Of a stretch of DNA of 64,000 nt, positions 1-9,183 are shown one piece after another (the stretch's first letter is position 1; each line of letters opens with the position of its first letter). Made by a program: the position numbers and the translations under genes. Source of the stretch: Lachnospiraceae bacterium UBA7179 (GTDB lineage Bacteria > Bacillota > Clostridia > Lachnospirales > Lachnospiraceae); contig DKVL01000108.1 in NCBI GenBank assembly GCA_002491195.1, positions 59,671-123,670 on the forward strand, read 5' to 3'. Below the pieces are notes generated by a model, which was not told the DNA's origin, made no database searches, and worked only from the letters and a program-made list of their open reading frames with translations.

Positions 1-644
1 ATTGAGACATAGGAGACACCTTCCAGACTACTTAGATTCTGCACAAGAGAACCGCCATCCTTTATGCGGAGCTCCACGACAATACTTGTCTGGTCAGACG
101 TAATATTCCTGGATTTTACCTTGTAATATTTCGTGTACTGCATGATAACCTTATTAATATCCTCTTCCATATCACAGTACCTTGTCTGCACCATCAATAT
201 CATTGGAGTCTGTGCCACAGGAAATTTATCCAACACAAAAATCATCGCAGTCACTGCGATCGACAGGATGCCTGCAACGTTAAACAATCCTACGCCGCAT
301 ATGATCCCTACTGCCAGAGCCCAGAACATAAATACCAGATCAAGCGGATCCTTAACTGCGGTCCTGAATCTGACGATCGACAACGCACCTACCATACCGA
401 GCGACACCACAATGCTTGACTGAATCGTGATAATGACCGCAGCGGTAATCACTGCAACGGATGCAAGAGCGATGTTAAAACTTTTATTATAAAAACTTTT
501 CCTTGCATATACGCGATAGATCCAAAAGATATATAGTGCAAATAACAGCGTTATGCCAAATATAACCGCGGTCTCTGAAAAGGACAAATCCGCCATTGTA
601 AAACTATTTACAAACGATTTTTTCAAAACATCCTTAAAACTCAT
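1..644 (-). CDS. DUF4956 membrane protein (C-terminal end beyond window)
   Basis: The reading frame starts at an ATG at 644, behind GGAGG, and runs off the window edge, so about 214 residues are visible. The visible part has an N-terminal hydrophilic stretch and then several hydrophobic helices. It carries the motif GMVGALSIVRFRTAVKDP, which is typical of DUF4956 proteins, followed by a soluble segment. The start overlaps the stop of the upstream VTC gene by ATGA, so the two are translationally coupled. DUF4956 proteins are known to travel with VTC and CotH proteins, exactly as here. The family's molecular role is not established; a membrane partner for a polyphosphate or phosphotransfer activity is only an inference. 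Confidence 0.85.
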   Translation of the reverse strand, partial: MSFKDVLKKSFVNSFTMADLSFSETAVIFGITLLFALYIFWIYRVYARKSFYNKSFNIALASVAVITAAVIITIQSSIVVSLGMVGALSIVRFRTAVKDPLDLVFMFWALAVGIICGVGLFNVAGILSIAVTAMIFVLDKFPVAQTPMILMVQTRYCDMEEDINKVIMQYTKYYKVKSRNITSDQTSIVVELRIKDGGSLVQNLSSLEGVSYVS

Positions 645-1342
645 AAGCTATTTCCTCCTGCGATACTGTACTTCCTGCACATATAATATTTTGAGTATGT
701 TGTCTGACGCAATCCTTCGATCTGCATTGCAGAATATATAAAATCAGGAAGCAGCTCGTCAAACTTCACTTCCAGAATATGCTGATTCAGGGGCATGACA
801 GGTCTTGTAACAATGCTGTTATCCAGGAATGCCGCTGCCTGTTGTCCAGAGCGTATGTTTGTATCAAAAGTCACCCTCACATTTCCGTCCCTGTATATAT
901 ATGGCACCCTGTCATATTCCACGATCACCTTTGGCCTTAACAGTCTTGTATTTTGCCACAGACAAAACTTGCGATATACATCGGAATCAACAGCGCCCAT
1001 TTCCAATGGCATCCCAAGCATCATCCTTTTGCAGATCCCCTCATCGATCCTGCAGAAGTCTTTTTTCGTCTTTCCCTTTTCTTTCTTCTTTAACTCCAGC
1101 CGAATATAGGACGTATCGTGGTTATAGACCCTGACACGGAACTTCTCCCGGGGATCATTTCCATTGATATTGTCATACAGGCAGGAATCCCTGTAATCGT
1201 CAAAATAAAGGCTTCTGATCACATATTGTTTGTCTTCTCCCACATTTTCGTCATACTCCATAAGTCCCTGCAGGTTATTTCCGATCAACGCCAGCTGCTG
1301 TTTTGAGCATATATATTTATATTCATGTCTGTATTCACTCAT
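641..1342 (-). CDS. VTC-domain protein (polyphosphate polymerase-like)
   Basis: This 233-residue soluble protein has the VTC (vacuolar transporter chaperone) domain over its whole length. The signature RHEYKY is at the N-terminus. Alternating basic/acidic strands follow (KFRVRVYNHD, RLELKKKEKGK, VIVEYDRVPY, ILEVKFDELLPDFI) that in this family form a tunnel binding triphosphate or polyphosphate and metal. I chose the ATG at 1342 because of the GGGG upstream; a GTG at 1363 is also in frame. It overlaps the DUF4956 start by four bases and follows the CotH-like gene closely. In the CotH-VTC-DUF4956 set the substrate is unknown; polyphosphate synthesis is known only for eukaryotic Vtc4 and is an analogy here. 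Confidence 0.85.
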   Translation of the reverse strand: MSEYRHEYKYICSKQQLALIGNNLQGLMEYDENVGEDKQYVIRSLYFDDYRDSCLYDNINGNDPREKFRVRVYNHDTSYIRLELKKKEKGKTKKDFCRIDEGICKRMMLGMPLEMGAVDSDVYRKFCLWQNTRLLRPKVIVEYDRVPYIYRDGNVRVTFDTNIRSGQQAAAFLDNSIVTRPVMPLNQHILEVKFDELLPDFIYSAMQIEGLRQTTYSKYYMCRKYSIAGGNSL

Positions 1343-1349
1343 ATTTCGG

Positions 1350-3059
1350 TCATCCCCATTCACGATCCAGAAAATCCATGCGTTTCTGTATAAATTCTAT
1401 AAGCTCATCTACCTTCTGGTCATATTGCTCCCGTTTTGCGTCAAGTCCCTCTGTCTGTGGAAAGGTATTCCATCTTATCATGTTGCAGTCATTTGACTTT
1501 CTGATCTGTTCCTTATTCGAATACAGTAAGTCGCCTGTATACTCCCTAAGCAGTGGCTCTAGCTCCTGGAAAAACACTTCAGCCACCTTTTCCCTGAAAT
1601 CCTCATGCTGGTACAGGGCATACCACAGATTAGAATATTTTTCTTGTACTGCAGCATACAGCCCATTCGGGTCATGCAGATCGGTTCCGCGATCTGTAAT
1701 AAAAGAAACCGCTATCGATTTGTCATAATCCCAGCAGGGACCAGCAAAAAACTTATCACTGACGCTGTCATCAAACTTATAAAGATACTGACTTGTATAT
1801 GATGCATCCAGATTCTTGACAAGCTCCTCAAGAAGATACTTCCGCGCAAAGGAATCCATGTCAATATAGTCACTGTACGCAGTCCCTGTATAAGGGCTGT
1901 ATCCATCCTCCGAAAACACTGCATCCTCAAAATCCTGATACAGCTCTGCAATATAAGACACCTGGTTGTAAGATGCATATTTAGGGCCTTAAATCACCAC
2001 ATATTGCAGCCGATCTGTCAGAAAGCCGCTTACTTCCAGCTCATACCGATCGTTTAGTTCTAGTTCCAGCAGATATCCGCCAGATAGATCTTCTGGTTCC
2101 TTGTCAAGTTGACATCCTTTGGTGCTGAACCTCCGCCCCAGCGGCTCCGCAAAAAATTCCAGGGTGTCTGGGTCCAGATCTCCATTGAGGATTTCGTTCT
2201 CTTCTTCTAAATCTCTGATATCCACCCGGTTCTTTCCTATTTCAATTTTCTCACACAACAAATAATTCCCAATAAATCCGCCATTTACATAGACATCCAC
2301 ATACTGCGCCTCCGGCGTATATGCAAGATTTAAAAGCCGTGCGATCGTATAAGCCGTGGTATTCCTAAGGAGTGTATCGTCCAAAGCATTTGCTGTCAAA
2401 ATCCATTTTTTTGCTTCCCCCATTCCAAACAAATCCGCCTTCTGTGCTAATTTGACCGTATACGACTTCTTTTCCGTATCATCAAAAGAGGAATTGCCGC
2501 GGCAATGAATTGCCTCTATATCACCCTCAAAATATTTGCGCCCTTTGCCGTCTAAGATAAGCATTTTCCCGGATTCCATAAAATCTTTTGACGCATGCAT
2601 AGTATCAAGTGTCTGTGATTCTGTTTCCAAGAAAACAGATGCGATCCTGGAAGTATACATAACATTTAGATCATATATCGGACTGTCAGAAAATTCACCC
2701 ATTTTCAGAATATGTTCCCCTTCTGCGAAACAATATTTCTCTCCATTATATACCTTTTCCCCATCAATAAACAGATACTCCACACCAGGAAATGTCAGAT
2801 TCAGCTTCTTCCCCTCCATTGCTCCTGGAACAAAGAGAACATATCTATCATTCTGTTCATCACTCCACCATTGCACATAATTACTACGGCTAACCCACAG
2901 CCGAAGCTCAAACGTTCCATCATCAGCCCCTGCGTAGTCTCTATAGGATGTCTCAACATAATATTCCTTCTCTGAAGTCAATTTCCCTATCGCGAGTACA
3001 ACAAGAGCCATCAGCACTATGATGATGACTCTTCTGTAGTTTCTAAAACAAATCTCCAT
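1350..3059 (-). pseudogene. CotH-kinase-like gene, copy 1, interrupted by an in-frame stop
   Basis: This is the downstream member of a tandem pair of CotH-like genes. The two open pieces (3059 to 1989, and onward to 1350) are in the same frame. They align end to end with the intact copy at 3280-5094, with about nine in ten residues the same. Where copy 2 reads VVFTSPKYA, copy 1 reads VVI-stop-GPKYA, so a TAA at 1989-1991 replaces a threonine codon without a frameshift. The N-terminal transmembrane helix, the MGEAKKWILTANA motif and the C-terminal half with CWDYDKS are otherwise retained. It is either a nonsense pseudogene or yields a truncated 356-residue protein. The C-terminal half could be re-initiated at an internal ATG (1961). 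Confidence 0.8.
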
Positions 3060-3085
3060 CTTTGCTGCACCTTTTACTTTCCTTA

Positions 3086-3141
3086 GGAACTGTAAAGAAA
3101 CACCCTAACAATATGTCACGTTATTTCTTTACAGTTCCTTA
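3086..3141. repeat. 56-bp inverted-repeat element (MITE-like) inserted upstream of cotH copy 1
   Basis: The insert has arms AGGAACTGTAAAGAAA and its reverse complement around a short loop. The paralogous region upstream of cotH copy 2 (around 5116-5125) lacks it and reads CTTTCCTTATCGAA. Copy 1 reads the same flanks with the element between them and CTTA/TTCCTTA repeated at both edges. This gives a direct empty-site comparison. Elements with the same terminal sequence occur at 35207, 44611, 51301 and 26830. Confidence 0.85.
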
Positions 3142-3265
3142 TCGAATTTAAAGTATAAGGCGCAATTATTTTCAAAACAACATAATCAGCCTTTATTTAA
3201 CATTTTTTTTATTTTATTTATCATTTATTTATAAATACAATAAAGCCGCTCCTTTCCTGCAGAAT

Positions 3266-3350
3266 TTACTCGCATATCTTTACAACCCAGATATTTTGAA
3301 TCCTCTGCACGCAGTCATCTTGGGGGTATACCAGCATACTTTTGTATTTT
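3266..3350 (-). pseudogene. Duplicated 3' end of the GtrII gene at the duplication junction
   Basis: The minus strand here matches the last 80-odd bases of the GtrII-like gene ending at 5245, offset by exactly 1979 bases. In that frame it still reads VYPQDDCVQRIQNIW followed by the stop. It was copied together with cotH. It now lies in a different frame inside the extended C-terminus of cotH copy 2. Between it and the cotH body lies a scrap of about 20 bases resembling codons of the VTC gene (CTGGCGTTGATTGGAAA). Confidence 0.75.
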
Positions 3351-5094
3351 GCTCAGAAGTCTTTCTTTTCCAATCAACGCCAGCCGCTCCCCATTCACGA
3401 TCCAAAAAATCCATGCGTTTCTGTATAAATTCTATAAGCTCATCTACCTTCTGGTCATATTGATCCCGTTTTGCGTCAAGTCCCTCTGTCTGCGGAAAGG
3501 TATTCCATCTTATCATGTTGCAGTCATTTGACTTTCTGATCTGTTCCTTATTCGAATACAGTAAGTCGCCTGTATACTCCCTAAGCAGTGGCTCTAGCTC
3601 CTGGAAAAACACTTCAGCCACCTTTTCCCTGAAATCCTCATGCTGGTACAAGGCATACCACAGATCTGAATCTTTTTCCTGTACTGCCGCATACAGGCCA
3701 TCCGGATCATGCAGATTGATCCCGTCCTCTGTAATTCCGGAAGCTGCTATTGATTTGTCATAATCCCAGCAGGGACCAGCAAAAAACTTATCACTGATAC
3801 TGCCATCAAACATATAAATATACTGGCTGGTAAACGATGCATCCAGATTCTTGACTAGCTCCTCAAGAAGATACTTCCGCGCAAAGGAATCCATGTCAAT
3901 ATAGTCACTGTATGCAGCCCCTGTATAAGGACTATATCCATCCTCCGAAAACGCCGCATCCTCAAAATCCTGATATAGCCTTGCAATATAAGACACCTGA
4001 CCATACGATGCATATTTAGGACTTGTAAATACCACCGGCTGCATCCGCGATGTCAGAAAGCCACTCGCTTCCAGGCCATACCGATCACTTGTCTCTAATT
4101 CCAGCAGATATCCGCCAGATATATCATCTGGTTCTTTGTCAAGCCGATATCCTTTGGTGCTGAACAACCGTCCTTGCGGCTCCATAAAAAATTCCAGGTT
4201 GTCCGCATCCAGGTCTCCATTGAGGATTTCGTTCTCTTCTTCCAAATCCCTGATATCCACCCGGTTCTTTCCTATTTCAATTTTCTCGCATAACAAATAA
4301 TTCCCGATAAATCCGCCATTTGCATAGACATCCACATACTGCGCCTCCGGCGTATATGCAAGGTTTAAAAATCTTGCAATCGTAAAAGCCGTAGTATTCC
4401 TAAGAAGTGTGTCGTCAAAAGCATTGGCTGTCAAAATCCATTTTTTTGCCTCCCCCATTCCAAACAGATCTGCTTTCTGTGCTAATTTGACCGTATACGA
4501 CTTCTTATCTGTTTCCTCAAAAGAAGAATTGCCGCGGCAATGAACCGCCTCTATATCGCCCTCAAAATATTTGCGTCCTTTGCCATCTAAGATAAGCATT
4601 TTCCCGGATTCTACAGAATCTTTTGACGCATGCATGGCATCAAGTGTCTGTGATTCTGTTTCCAAAAAAACAGATGCGATCCTGGAAGTATACATAACAT
4701 TCAGATCATATGCCGGACTGTCGGATAATTCACCCGTTTTCAGAGTATGTTCCCCTTCCGCGAAACAATATTTCTCTCCACTATATACTTTCTCTCCATC
4801 AATAAACAGATACTCCACACCAGGAAACGTCAGGTTCAGTTTCTTCCCCTCCATTGCCCCCGGAACAAAGAGAACATACCTGTCATTCTGTTCATCACTC
4901 CACCATTTCACATAATTACTATGGTTGACCCATAGCTGGAGCTCAAACGTTCCATCATCGGCCCCTGCGGAGTCTCCATAGGATGCATCAACATAATATT
5001 CCTTCTCTGAAGTCATTTTCCCTATCGCGAGCACAACAAGAGCCATCAGCACTATGGTGATAGCTCTTCTGTAATTTCTAAAACGAATCTCCAT
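3280..5094 (-). CDS. CotH-kinase-like membrane-anchored protein, copy 2 (intact)
   Basis: This 604-residue protein has an N-terminal signal-anchor helix (about residues 8-25, AITIVLMALVVLAIGKM) and a large extracytoplasmic part of the CotH kinase family (PF08757). The family motifs are visible: CRGNSS, WILTANAFDDTLLRN, GFIGNYLLCEKIEIGKNRVD, and near residue 400 onward GYSPYTG and CWDYDKSIA. I chose the ATG at 5094 because AAAGGTG precedes it; an upstream in-frame ATG at 5154 lacks a site. CotH of Bacillus phosphorylates spore coat proteins; whether this relative does is unknown. The last 35 residues (after DREWG) are foreign, created by the duplication junction. Confidence 0.85.
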   Translation of the reverse strand: MEIRFRNYRRAITIVLMALVVLAIGKMTSEKEYYVDASYGDSAGADDGTFELQLWVNHSNYVKWWSDEQNDRYVLFVPGAMEGKKLNLTFPGVEYLFIDGEKVYSGEKYCFAEGEHTLKTGELSDSPAYDLNVMYTSRIASVFLETESQTLDAMHASKDSVESGKMLILDGKGRKYFEGDIEAVHCRGNSSFEETDKKSYTVKLAQKADLFGMGEAKKWILTANAFDDTLLRNTTAFTIARFLNLAYTPEAQYVDVYANGGFIGNYLLCEKIEIGKNRVDIRDLEEENEILNGDLDADNLEFFMEPQGRLFSTKGYRLDKEPDDISGGYLLELETSDRYGLEASGFLTSRMQPVVFTSPKYASYGQVSYIARLYQDFEDAAFSEDGYSPYTGAAYSDYIDMDSFARKYLLEELVKNLDASFTSQYIYMFDGSISDKFFAGPCWDYDKSIAASGITEDGINLHDPDGLYAAVQEKDSDLWYALYQHEDFREKVAEVFFQELEPLLREYTGDLLYSNKEQIRKSNDCNMIRWNTFPQTEGLDAKRDQYDQKVDELIEFIQKRMDFLDREWGAAGVDWKRKTSEQNTKVCWYTPKMTACRGFKISGL

Positions 5095-5244
5095 CTTTGC
5101 TGCACCTTTTACTTTCCTTATCGAACTTAAAGTATAAGGCGAAATTAGCTTCAAAACAACATAATTAGCCTTTATTTAACAAATTTTTAAATATATTTAT
5201 CATTTGTTTATAAATGCAAAAAAGCCCTTCTTCCATGCAAAAAT

Positions 5245-6816
5245 TTATTCGCACATCTTTACAACCCAGATATCCTGAATCCTCTGCACGCAGCCATCCT
5301 GGGGATACACTGGCATATTTTTGTATTCCGCCGTCTCCATGATGGCATCCCGCTCCTCAGAACTCATATCCACCAGATCATAGCCAACAAACATCCTGAT
5401 AAAATTATCCCGGACTCCCGTTGTCACCAGACCATTCTCAAGCGCCACCCCGTCAAGCTGCCTGAGATCCTCGGAGTCCAGAATGTCGATCTCAGCAGTA
5501 CTTGGATTATCCTTGTAATAAAACTCCCCGAGAATCTTAACGCGATCCCCTTCTTCATACCCTTCTGTGTTCTCAACCCTGGCGATCACCCTGTTAAAGT
5601 ACTGCTGTACCCGCTCTGCTGCAAAATTGGTTCTCAGATACGCACGATTCGTCAACAGATAATCCGTATAACTGCTCACAAAGACCGTACACACAGTCAC
5701 AGTCACCGCCGCATACCGCATTCCGTTCCTCCATCTGGCGGACACTGGCTTCCCCTGCCAATCCTCCATACAATACTCAAGGAGTGCAAGCACAGTCACA
5801 TAGATCAATGCATACGCATACAGCATCAGCATGGAATACGTGACCTCAGGCGCCATAAAATAGATAAATGCCGCCGCCAGCGGAACAAAACCGCAGAGCA
5901 GTATCAACACGAGAAAGGTCAGGATATTCTGATACAGTTTTCGTGTGATCACAAGATACAGGAAAAGCGCTGCTGCAAGAACGCATGTAATCATGTTCGC
6001 AGCCTGTGCAGTTCTGCTCACAAACGCAAACGGTTTCCATAAGAAGTATTCAAGAAAACGCTTATAACACCTCCCAATCAGTATTGGCATCTCACTGACC
6101 GCAATCTGCCCCATATTTCCCACACCGCCATATGTCTCATTGTCCAGATTCGGATAGATCACATGCGATAATTTCATATAAACAAGCACTCCTGCTCCCA
6201 GCACCAGAACACATACAATCCCCTCTTTCAGTATCTCAGGAAACTTTTTACCATGAAAGATATCCGCGATCATGCCAAGCAGCATCAATGTTATCGCAAA
6301 ACTGATATAGCTCTGATAGATCCCAAGCACACAGATCAGAGACACCGCGCAGGGCAGCCAGCCATACCGGTATTTCCTTAACAAATATACTGCAAGCGTC
6401 ACCATGAGAATGCCGATTCCTGACGTGTGCGCCATAAACATAAAGGTCATCGTGCTCACCACACTTGGAAATGTCTCCAGAACTGCGGCTGTCAGAACTG
6501 CGCTTGTAACGCTTTTCATTTGCAATATTTCCATGATCAGACAGGCAGATACAGCAATGCAAAGGATCAGCAGGAAACCATGCACCGCAGGAATACTGTA
6601 TTTTCCTCCAAGAGGATGAATATACTTTAAGAACCATCTGCCAAGATAATCGCCGCTGCCAAAAGCATCTATATTATTAGCATCGTCCCAATTTGGAAAT
6701 TTATTCGTCAGCATGTAAAAATGTGTCAGCCAGCCAATGATGACCCCTGACACAAAACAGGTCCTTGTATGTCCGGGTACTTTTTTGTATAATTGTGCAA
6801 TCAAATCAAACTTCAT
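5245..6816 (-). CDS. GtrII-like membrane glucosyltransferase
   Basis: This 523-residue integral membrane protein has about ten hydrophobic helices. A short N-terminal segment contains NKFPNWDDANNI, which fits the acidic catalytic loop typical of the glucosyltransferase GtrII family (PF14264). The C-terminal 120 residues are hydrophilic, as in GtrII relatives, and probably face outside. GtrII proteins transfer glucose from a lipid-linked donor onto a surface polymer. The start at 6816 follows GAGGTGAAATAGAGA and lies only three bases after the gmhB stop, placing it in the heptose operon. The acceptor glycan is unknown. It is the parent of the duplicated 3' scrap at 3266-3350. Confidence 0.8.
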   Translation of the reverse strand: MKFDLIAQLYKKVPGHTRTCFVSGVIIGWLTHFYMLTNKFPNWDDANNIDAFGSGDYLGRWFLKYIHPLGGKYSIPAVHGFLLILCIAVSACLIMEILQMKSVTSAVLTAAVLETFPSVVSTMTFMFMAHTSGIGILMVTLAVYLLRKYRYGWLPCAVSLICVLGIYQSYISFAITLMLLGMIADIFHGKKFPEILKEGIVCVLVLGAGVLVYMKLSHVIYPNLDNETYGGVGNMGQIAVSEMPILIGRCYKRFLEYFLWKPFAFVSRTAQAANMITCVLAAALFLYLVITRKLYQNILTFLVLILLCGFVPLAAAFIYFMAPEVTYSMLMLYAYALIYVTVLALLEYCMEDWQGKPVSARWRNGMRYAAVTVTVCTVFVSSYTDYLLTNRAYLRTNFAAERVQQYFNRVIARVENTEGYEEGDRVKILGEFYYKDNPSTAEIDILDSEDLRQLDGVALENGLVTTGVRDNFIRMFVGYDLVDMSSEERDAIMETAEYKNMPVYPQDGCVQRIQDIWVVKMCE

Positions 6817-6819
6817 TCT

Positions 6820-7359
6820 CTATTTCACCTCTTGTGCGCAGATATGTTGTGCAAAATCCCACAGATTTTTGTACAGATCATCCTTATATTTTTCCTGAAG
6901 TCCCCTTGATACCATATGTCCGCTCAAAAGCAGCCCATAGCTGCATCCCGCGTTTATTGCTGTCAGGACATCTGCTTCTTTGTCGCCGACCATGTAGGAT
7001 CGTGACCGGTCGATCTCCCACTCCGCCGCAGCACGGTCGATCAGACCAGTATGCGGCTTTCTGCACATGCACCTGTCCTGCTCCACATGAGGACAGTAAT
7101 AAAACGCATCGATCGCCGCGTTGTGCTCCTGCAGAATACGATTCATATACCGATGCAGCTGCTCCACATCCTGTGCACCAAAATATCCTCTGCCGATGCC
7201 AGACTGATTGGATATCACGATCAGTTTATATCCGTGTGCTTTCAATAGAGCCAGCGCTTCGACTGTTCCATCGATAAACCTCAGTTGATCAGGCTCATGC
7301 AGATAATCTACGTCTACATTGATCGTTCCATCCCTGTCCAGGAAAATTGCTCTCTCCAT
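6820..7359 (-). CDS. gmhB: D-glycero-beta-D-manno-heptose 1,7-bisphosphate 7-phosphatase
   Basis: This 179-residue HAD-superfamily phosphatase has the length expected for GmhB. The catalytic motif FLDRDGTIN (DxD) is at the N-terminus, SNQSGIGRG is motif II, and MVGDKEADV supplies the motif III/IV acidic residues. The zinc-binding loop CPHVEQDRCMCRKP is characteristic of GmhB and histidinol-phosphatase relatives. The enzyme removes the 7-phosphate (C7) from heptose 1,7-bisphosphate before nucleotidyl transfer. It lies between the family 9 glycosyltransferase and the GtrII gene in the same operon as gmhA, hldD and the split hldE, which supports heptose rather than histidine metabolism. Confidence 0.92.
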   Translation of the reverse strand: MERAIFLDRDGTINVDVDYLHEPDQLRFIDGTVEALALLKAHGYKLIVISNQSGIGRGYFGAQDVEQLHRYMNRILQEHNAAIDAFYYCPHVEQDRCMCRKPHTGLIDRAAAEWEIDRSRSYMVGDKEADVLTAINAGCSYGLLLSGHMVSRGLQEKYKDDLYKNLWDFAQHICAQEVK

Positions 7360-7369
7360 ATATCTTCAC

Positions 7370-8563
7370 TCAAATCTCTCTCAACACCTGTTCCACACTC
7401 ACATCGTCCATACATTGGTATCGTCCGGTTCTGATCAGATGTTCTTTACATTCTGTTGTAATCGTTCCATAAGCGCACCCCGCGCAGTTCTTGTTTGCAC
7501 TGCACACAATGATCGGAGCGTGATCCCCACAGTCGCGCTCACACCGGTATGGCAGAAATCTCCCATACGCAAACTCACCAAAGATGCAGATTCCTTTCGT
7601 ATTCACTGCCGCCGCAAAATGAATCCCGCTCGTGTCATTTCCGACAAATAAACTGGCATTCCGAATAACCTCCGCAAGTTCAGGCAGCGTCGTCTTTCCA
7701 AACAGATCGTGCACCCTTTCCCTGTACCCAGACTGCCCTATGGCATCCACAAACTGTCTGTACAGATATGCCTCATTCTCTCCTCCGCACAGATAGACAT
7801 CCATATCCCTTTCCGAGATCAGATATGTTCCAACCTTTGCATACCGCTCAATCTGCCACATCTTCTTGCCCGAACTCGCACCAGGGAAAATGACCGCATA
7901 CGGTTTGGGCGGGATCACTCCCTGCCGCACCTGCATCTGCGGAAGTGACGGATACCCCGCTTGAAAGTCCAGTCCCAATCCCCTGATAAACATCGCGTTC
8001 CTCTCAAGTTCCATCCGTTTTTCCCCGCCTGATGGAATCAGCTTGTCATAGATCCGATCCAATTTTGCGCGGATTGTCTTGAATGCCATATAGCGGCTTA
8101 AATTTACCCTCGATTCATCTGCCACAAAGGCGATCTTCTCCTCTGCTGGAATATTCATGGCAAGCAGATCCATATCGATCGTGCGCGAATACGCCGGCTG
8201 CAACAGTGTATGAAAATTCTGATCGCGGAAACTGTCCCATATTTCCTTCTTGTATTTGTTATCCGACTCAAATCTTTTGCTCTGGACTGGTATGATCTCA
8301 TCAAAAAAGCCTGTCTTTTCAGCAATCTCAGCACAGGCCGTGTTGCACACCAGCGTGATCTTCTGTTCCGGATCAAGTCTTCTGTACTGTGACGCACTGT
8401 CAAGCCAGATCAGGAAATCCCCGATCGCATCCATTTTGATCACCACTGCACCGCGGGCATCCTGAACAGATGGCCTCTGATTCTTTCGTCCCATCACCCG
8501 AAACTGTGACATCCATATATTCATCCACCGGCAGGCTTTACTCCATGTATCATGCCACGCCAT
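7370..8563 (-). CDS. Glycosyltransferase family 9 (heptosyltransferase-like)
   Basis: This 397-residue cytoplasmic or peripheral GT-B protein starts with VVIKMDAIGDFLIWLDS, the N-terminal motif of GT9 enzymes. The C-terminal nucleotide-binding half has AVIFPGASSGKKMW and the signature LFVGNDTSGIHFAAAVN, which in heptosyltransferases contacts ADP-heptose. The cysteine-rich stretch CSANKNCAGCAYG is also found in other GT9 proteins. The chosen ATG at 8563 is preceded by GGGGAG and directly follows the gmhA stop; an ATG at 8599 would overlap gmhA. Its position among ADP-heptose genes makes ADP-heptose the likely donor; the acceptor is unknown because no LPS genes are seen. Confidence 0.85.
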   Translation of the reverse strand: MAWHDTWSKACRWMNIWMSQFRVMGRKNQRPSVQDARGAVVIKMDAIGDFLIWLDSASQYRRLDPEQKITLVCNTACAEIAEKTGFFDEIIPVQSKRFESDNKYKKEIWDSFRDQNFHTLLQPAYSRTIDMDLLAMNIPAEEKIAFVADESRVNLSRYMAFKTIRAKLDRIYDKLIPSGGEKRMELERNAMFIRGLGLDFQAGYPSLPQMQVRQGVIPPKPYAVIFPGASSGKKMWQIERYAKVGTYLISERDMDVYLCGGENEAYLYRQFVDAIGQSGYRERVHDLFGKTTLPELAEVIRNASLFVGNDTSGIHFAAAVNTKGICIFGEFAYGRFLPYRCERDCGDHAPIIVCSANKNCAGCAYGTITTECKEHLIRTGRYQCMDDVSVEQVLREI

Positions 8564-8564
8564 A

Positions 8565-9167
8565 TCAATCCTGCTCCCCAGTCCAGAATCCCTGTTCACA
8601 CAGACTGTTCTCGATCAATCCGCAGATCGTATGGATCAACAAGATATGCATCTCCTGAATCCTGGGAGTATTGTCCGAAGGTACATTGAGCAGATGATCT
8701 GCGCACGAGCGCATCAGTCCTCCGTCCCTTCCAGTCAGTCCCACAGTGCTGATCTGCCTCTTTCCTGCCTCCTGCAGCGCCTTTACGATATTCGCGGAAT
8801 TTCCGCTGGTTGAGATGCCAAACAGCACATCCCCTTCTTTCCCGATCGCTGCAACCTGCCTGGAAAAAACGCACTCATAATCATAATCATTGGAGATCGC
8901 AGTCATCACTGCGGTGTTCGCATTCAGTACAATAGCAGAAACTCCCCTGCGCTCCATCTGATACCTGCCCACGAGTTCGCCCGCCATATGCAGCGCATCG
9001 GACGCACTGCCTCCATTTCCACAGATCAGAAGCTTATTTCCCCTCTGATATGCCTCAACACACAGACGAGCCACCTTTTCAACCGTCCCGAGCAGCGCCT
9101 CATCACGCAGGAGCTTTTCTTTTGCGGCAATACTCTCTTCTATATTTGCTCTGATATATTCCAACAT
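8565..9167 (-). CDS. gmhA: Sedoheptulose-7-phosphate isomerase (SIS domain)
   Basis: This 200-residue protein has a single SIS fold and the usual GmhA length. Sugar-phosphate binding motifs are visible: CGNGGSASDALHMAGELVGRY and FGISTSGNSANIVKALQ. It would convert sedoheptulose 7-phosphate into D-glycero-D-manno-heptose 7-phosphate, the first step of the pathway encoded around it. Late residues (RIQEMHILLIHTICGLIE) match the conserved helix that carries the active-site Glu/His in this family. It lies 17 bases after hldD and just ahead of the glycosyltransferase, clearly in one operon. Confidence 0.92.
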   Translation of the reverse strand: MLEYIRANIEESIAAKEKLLRDEALLGTVEKVARLCVEAYQRGNKLLICGNGGSASDALHMAGELVGRYQMERRGVSAIVLNANTAVMTAISNDYDYECVFSRQVAAIGKEGDVLFGISTSGNSANIVKALQEAGKRQISTVGLTGRDGGLMRSCADHLLNVPSDNTPRIQEMHILLIHTICGLIENSLCEQGFWTGEQD

Positions 9168-9183
9168 ACGCTTTCTCCCTTAT

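Noticed and set aside
133..423. Open frame on the plus strand of 96 codons
   Set aside because: It is antisense to the DUF4956 gene, which has a binding site, ATGA coupling and family motifs.
1350..1961. Separate gene for a 203-residue CotH-like protein
   Set aside because: It is the same-frame continuation of copy 1 after a stop codon, without its own binding site.
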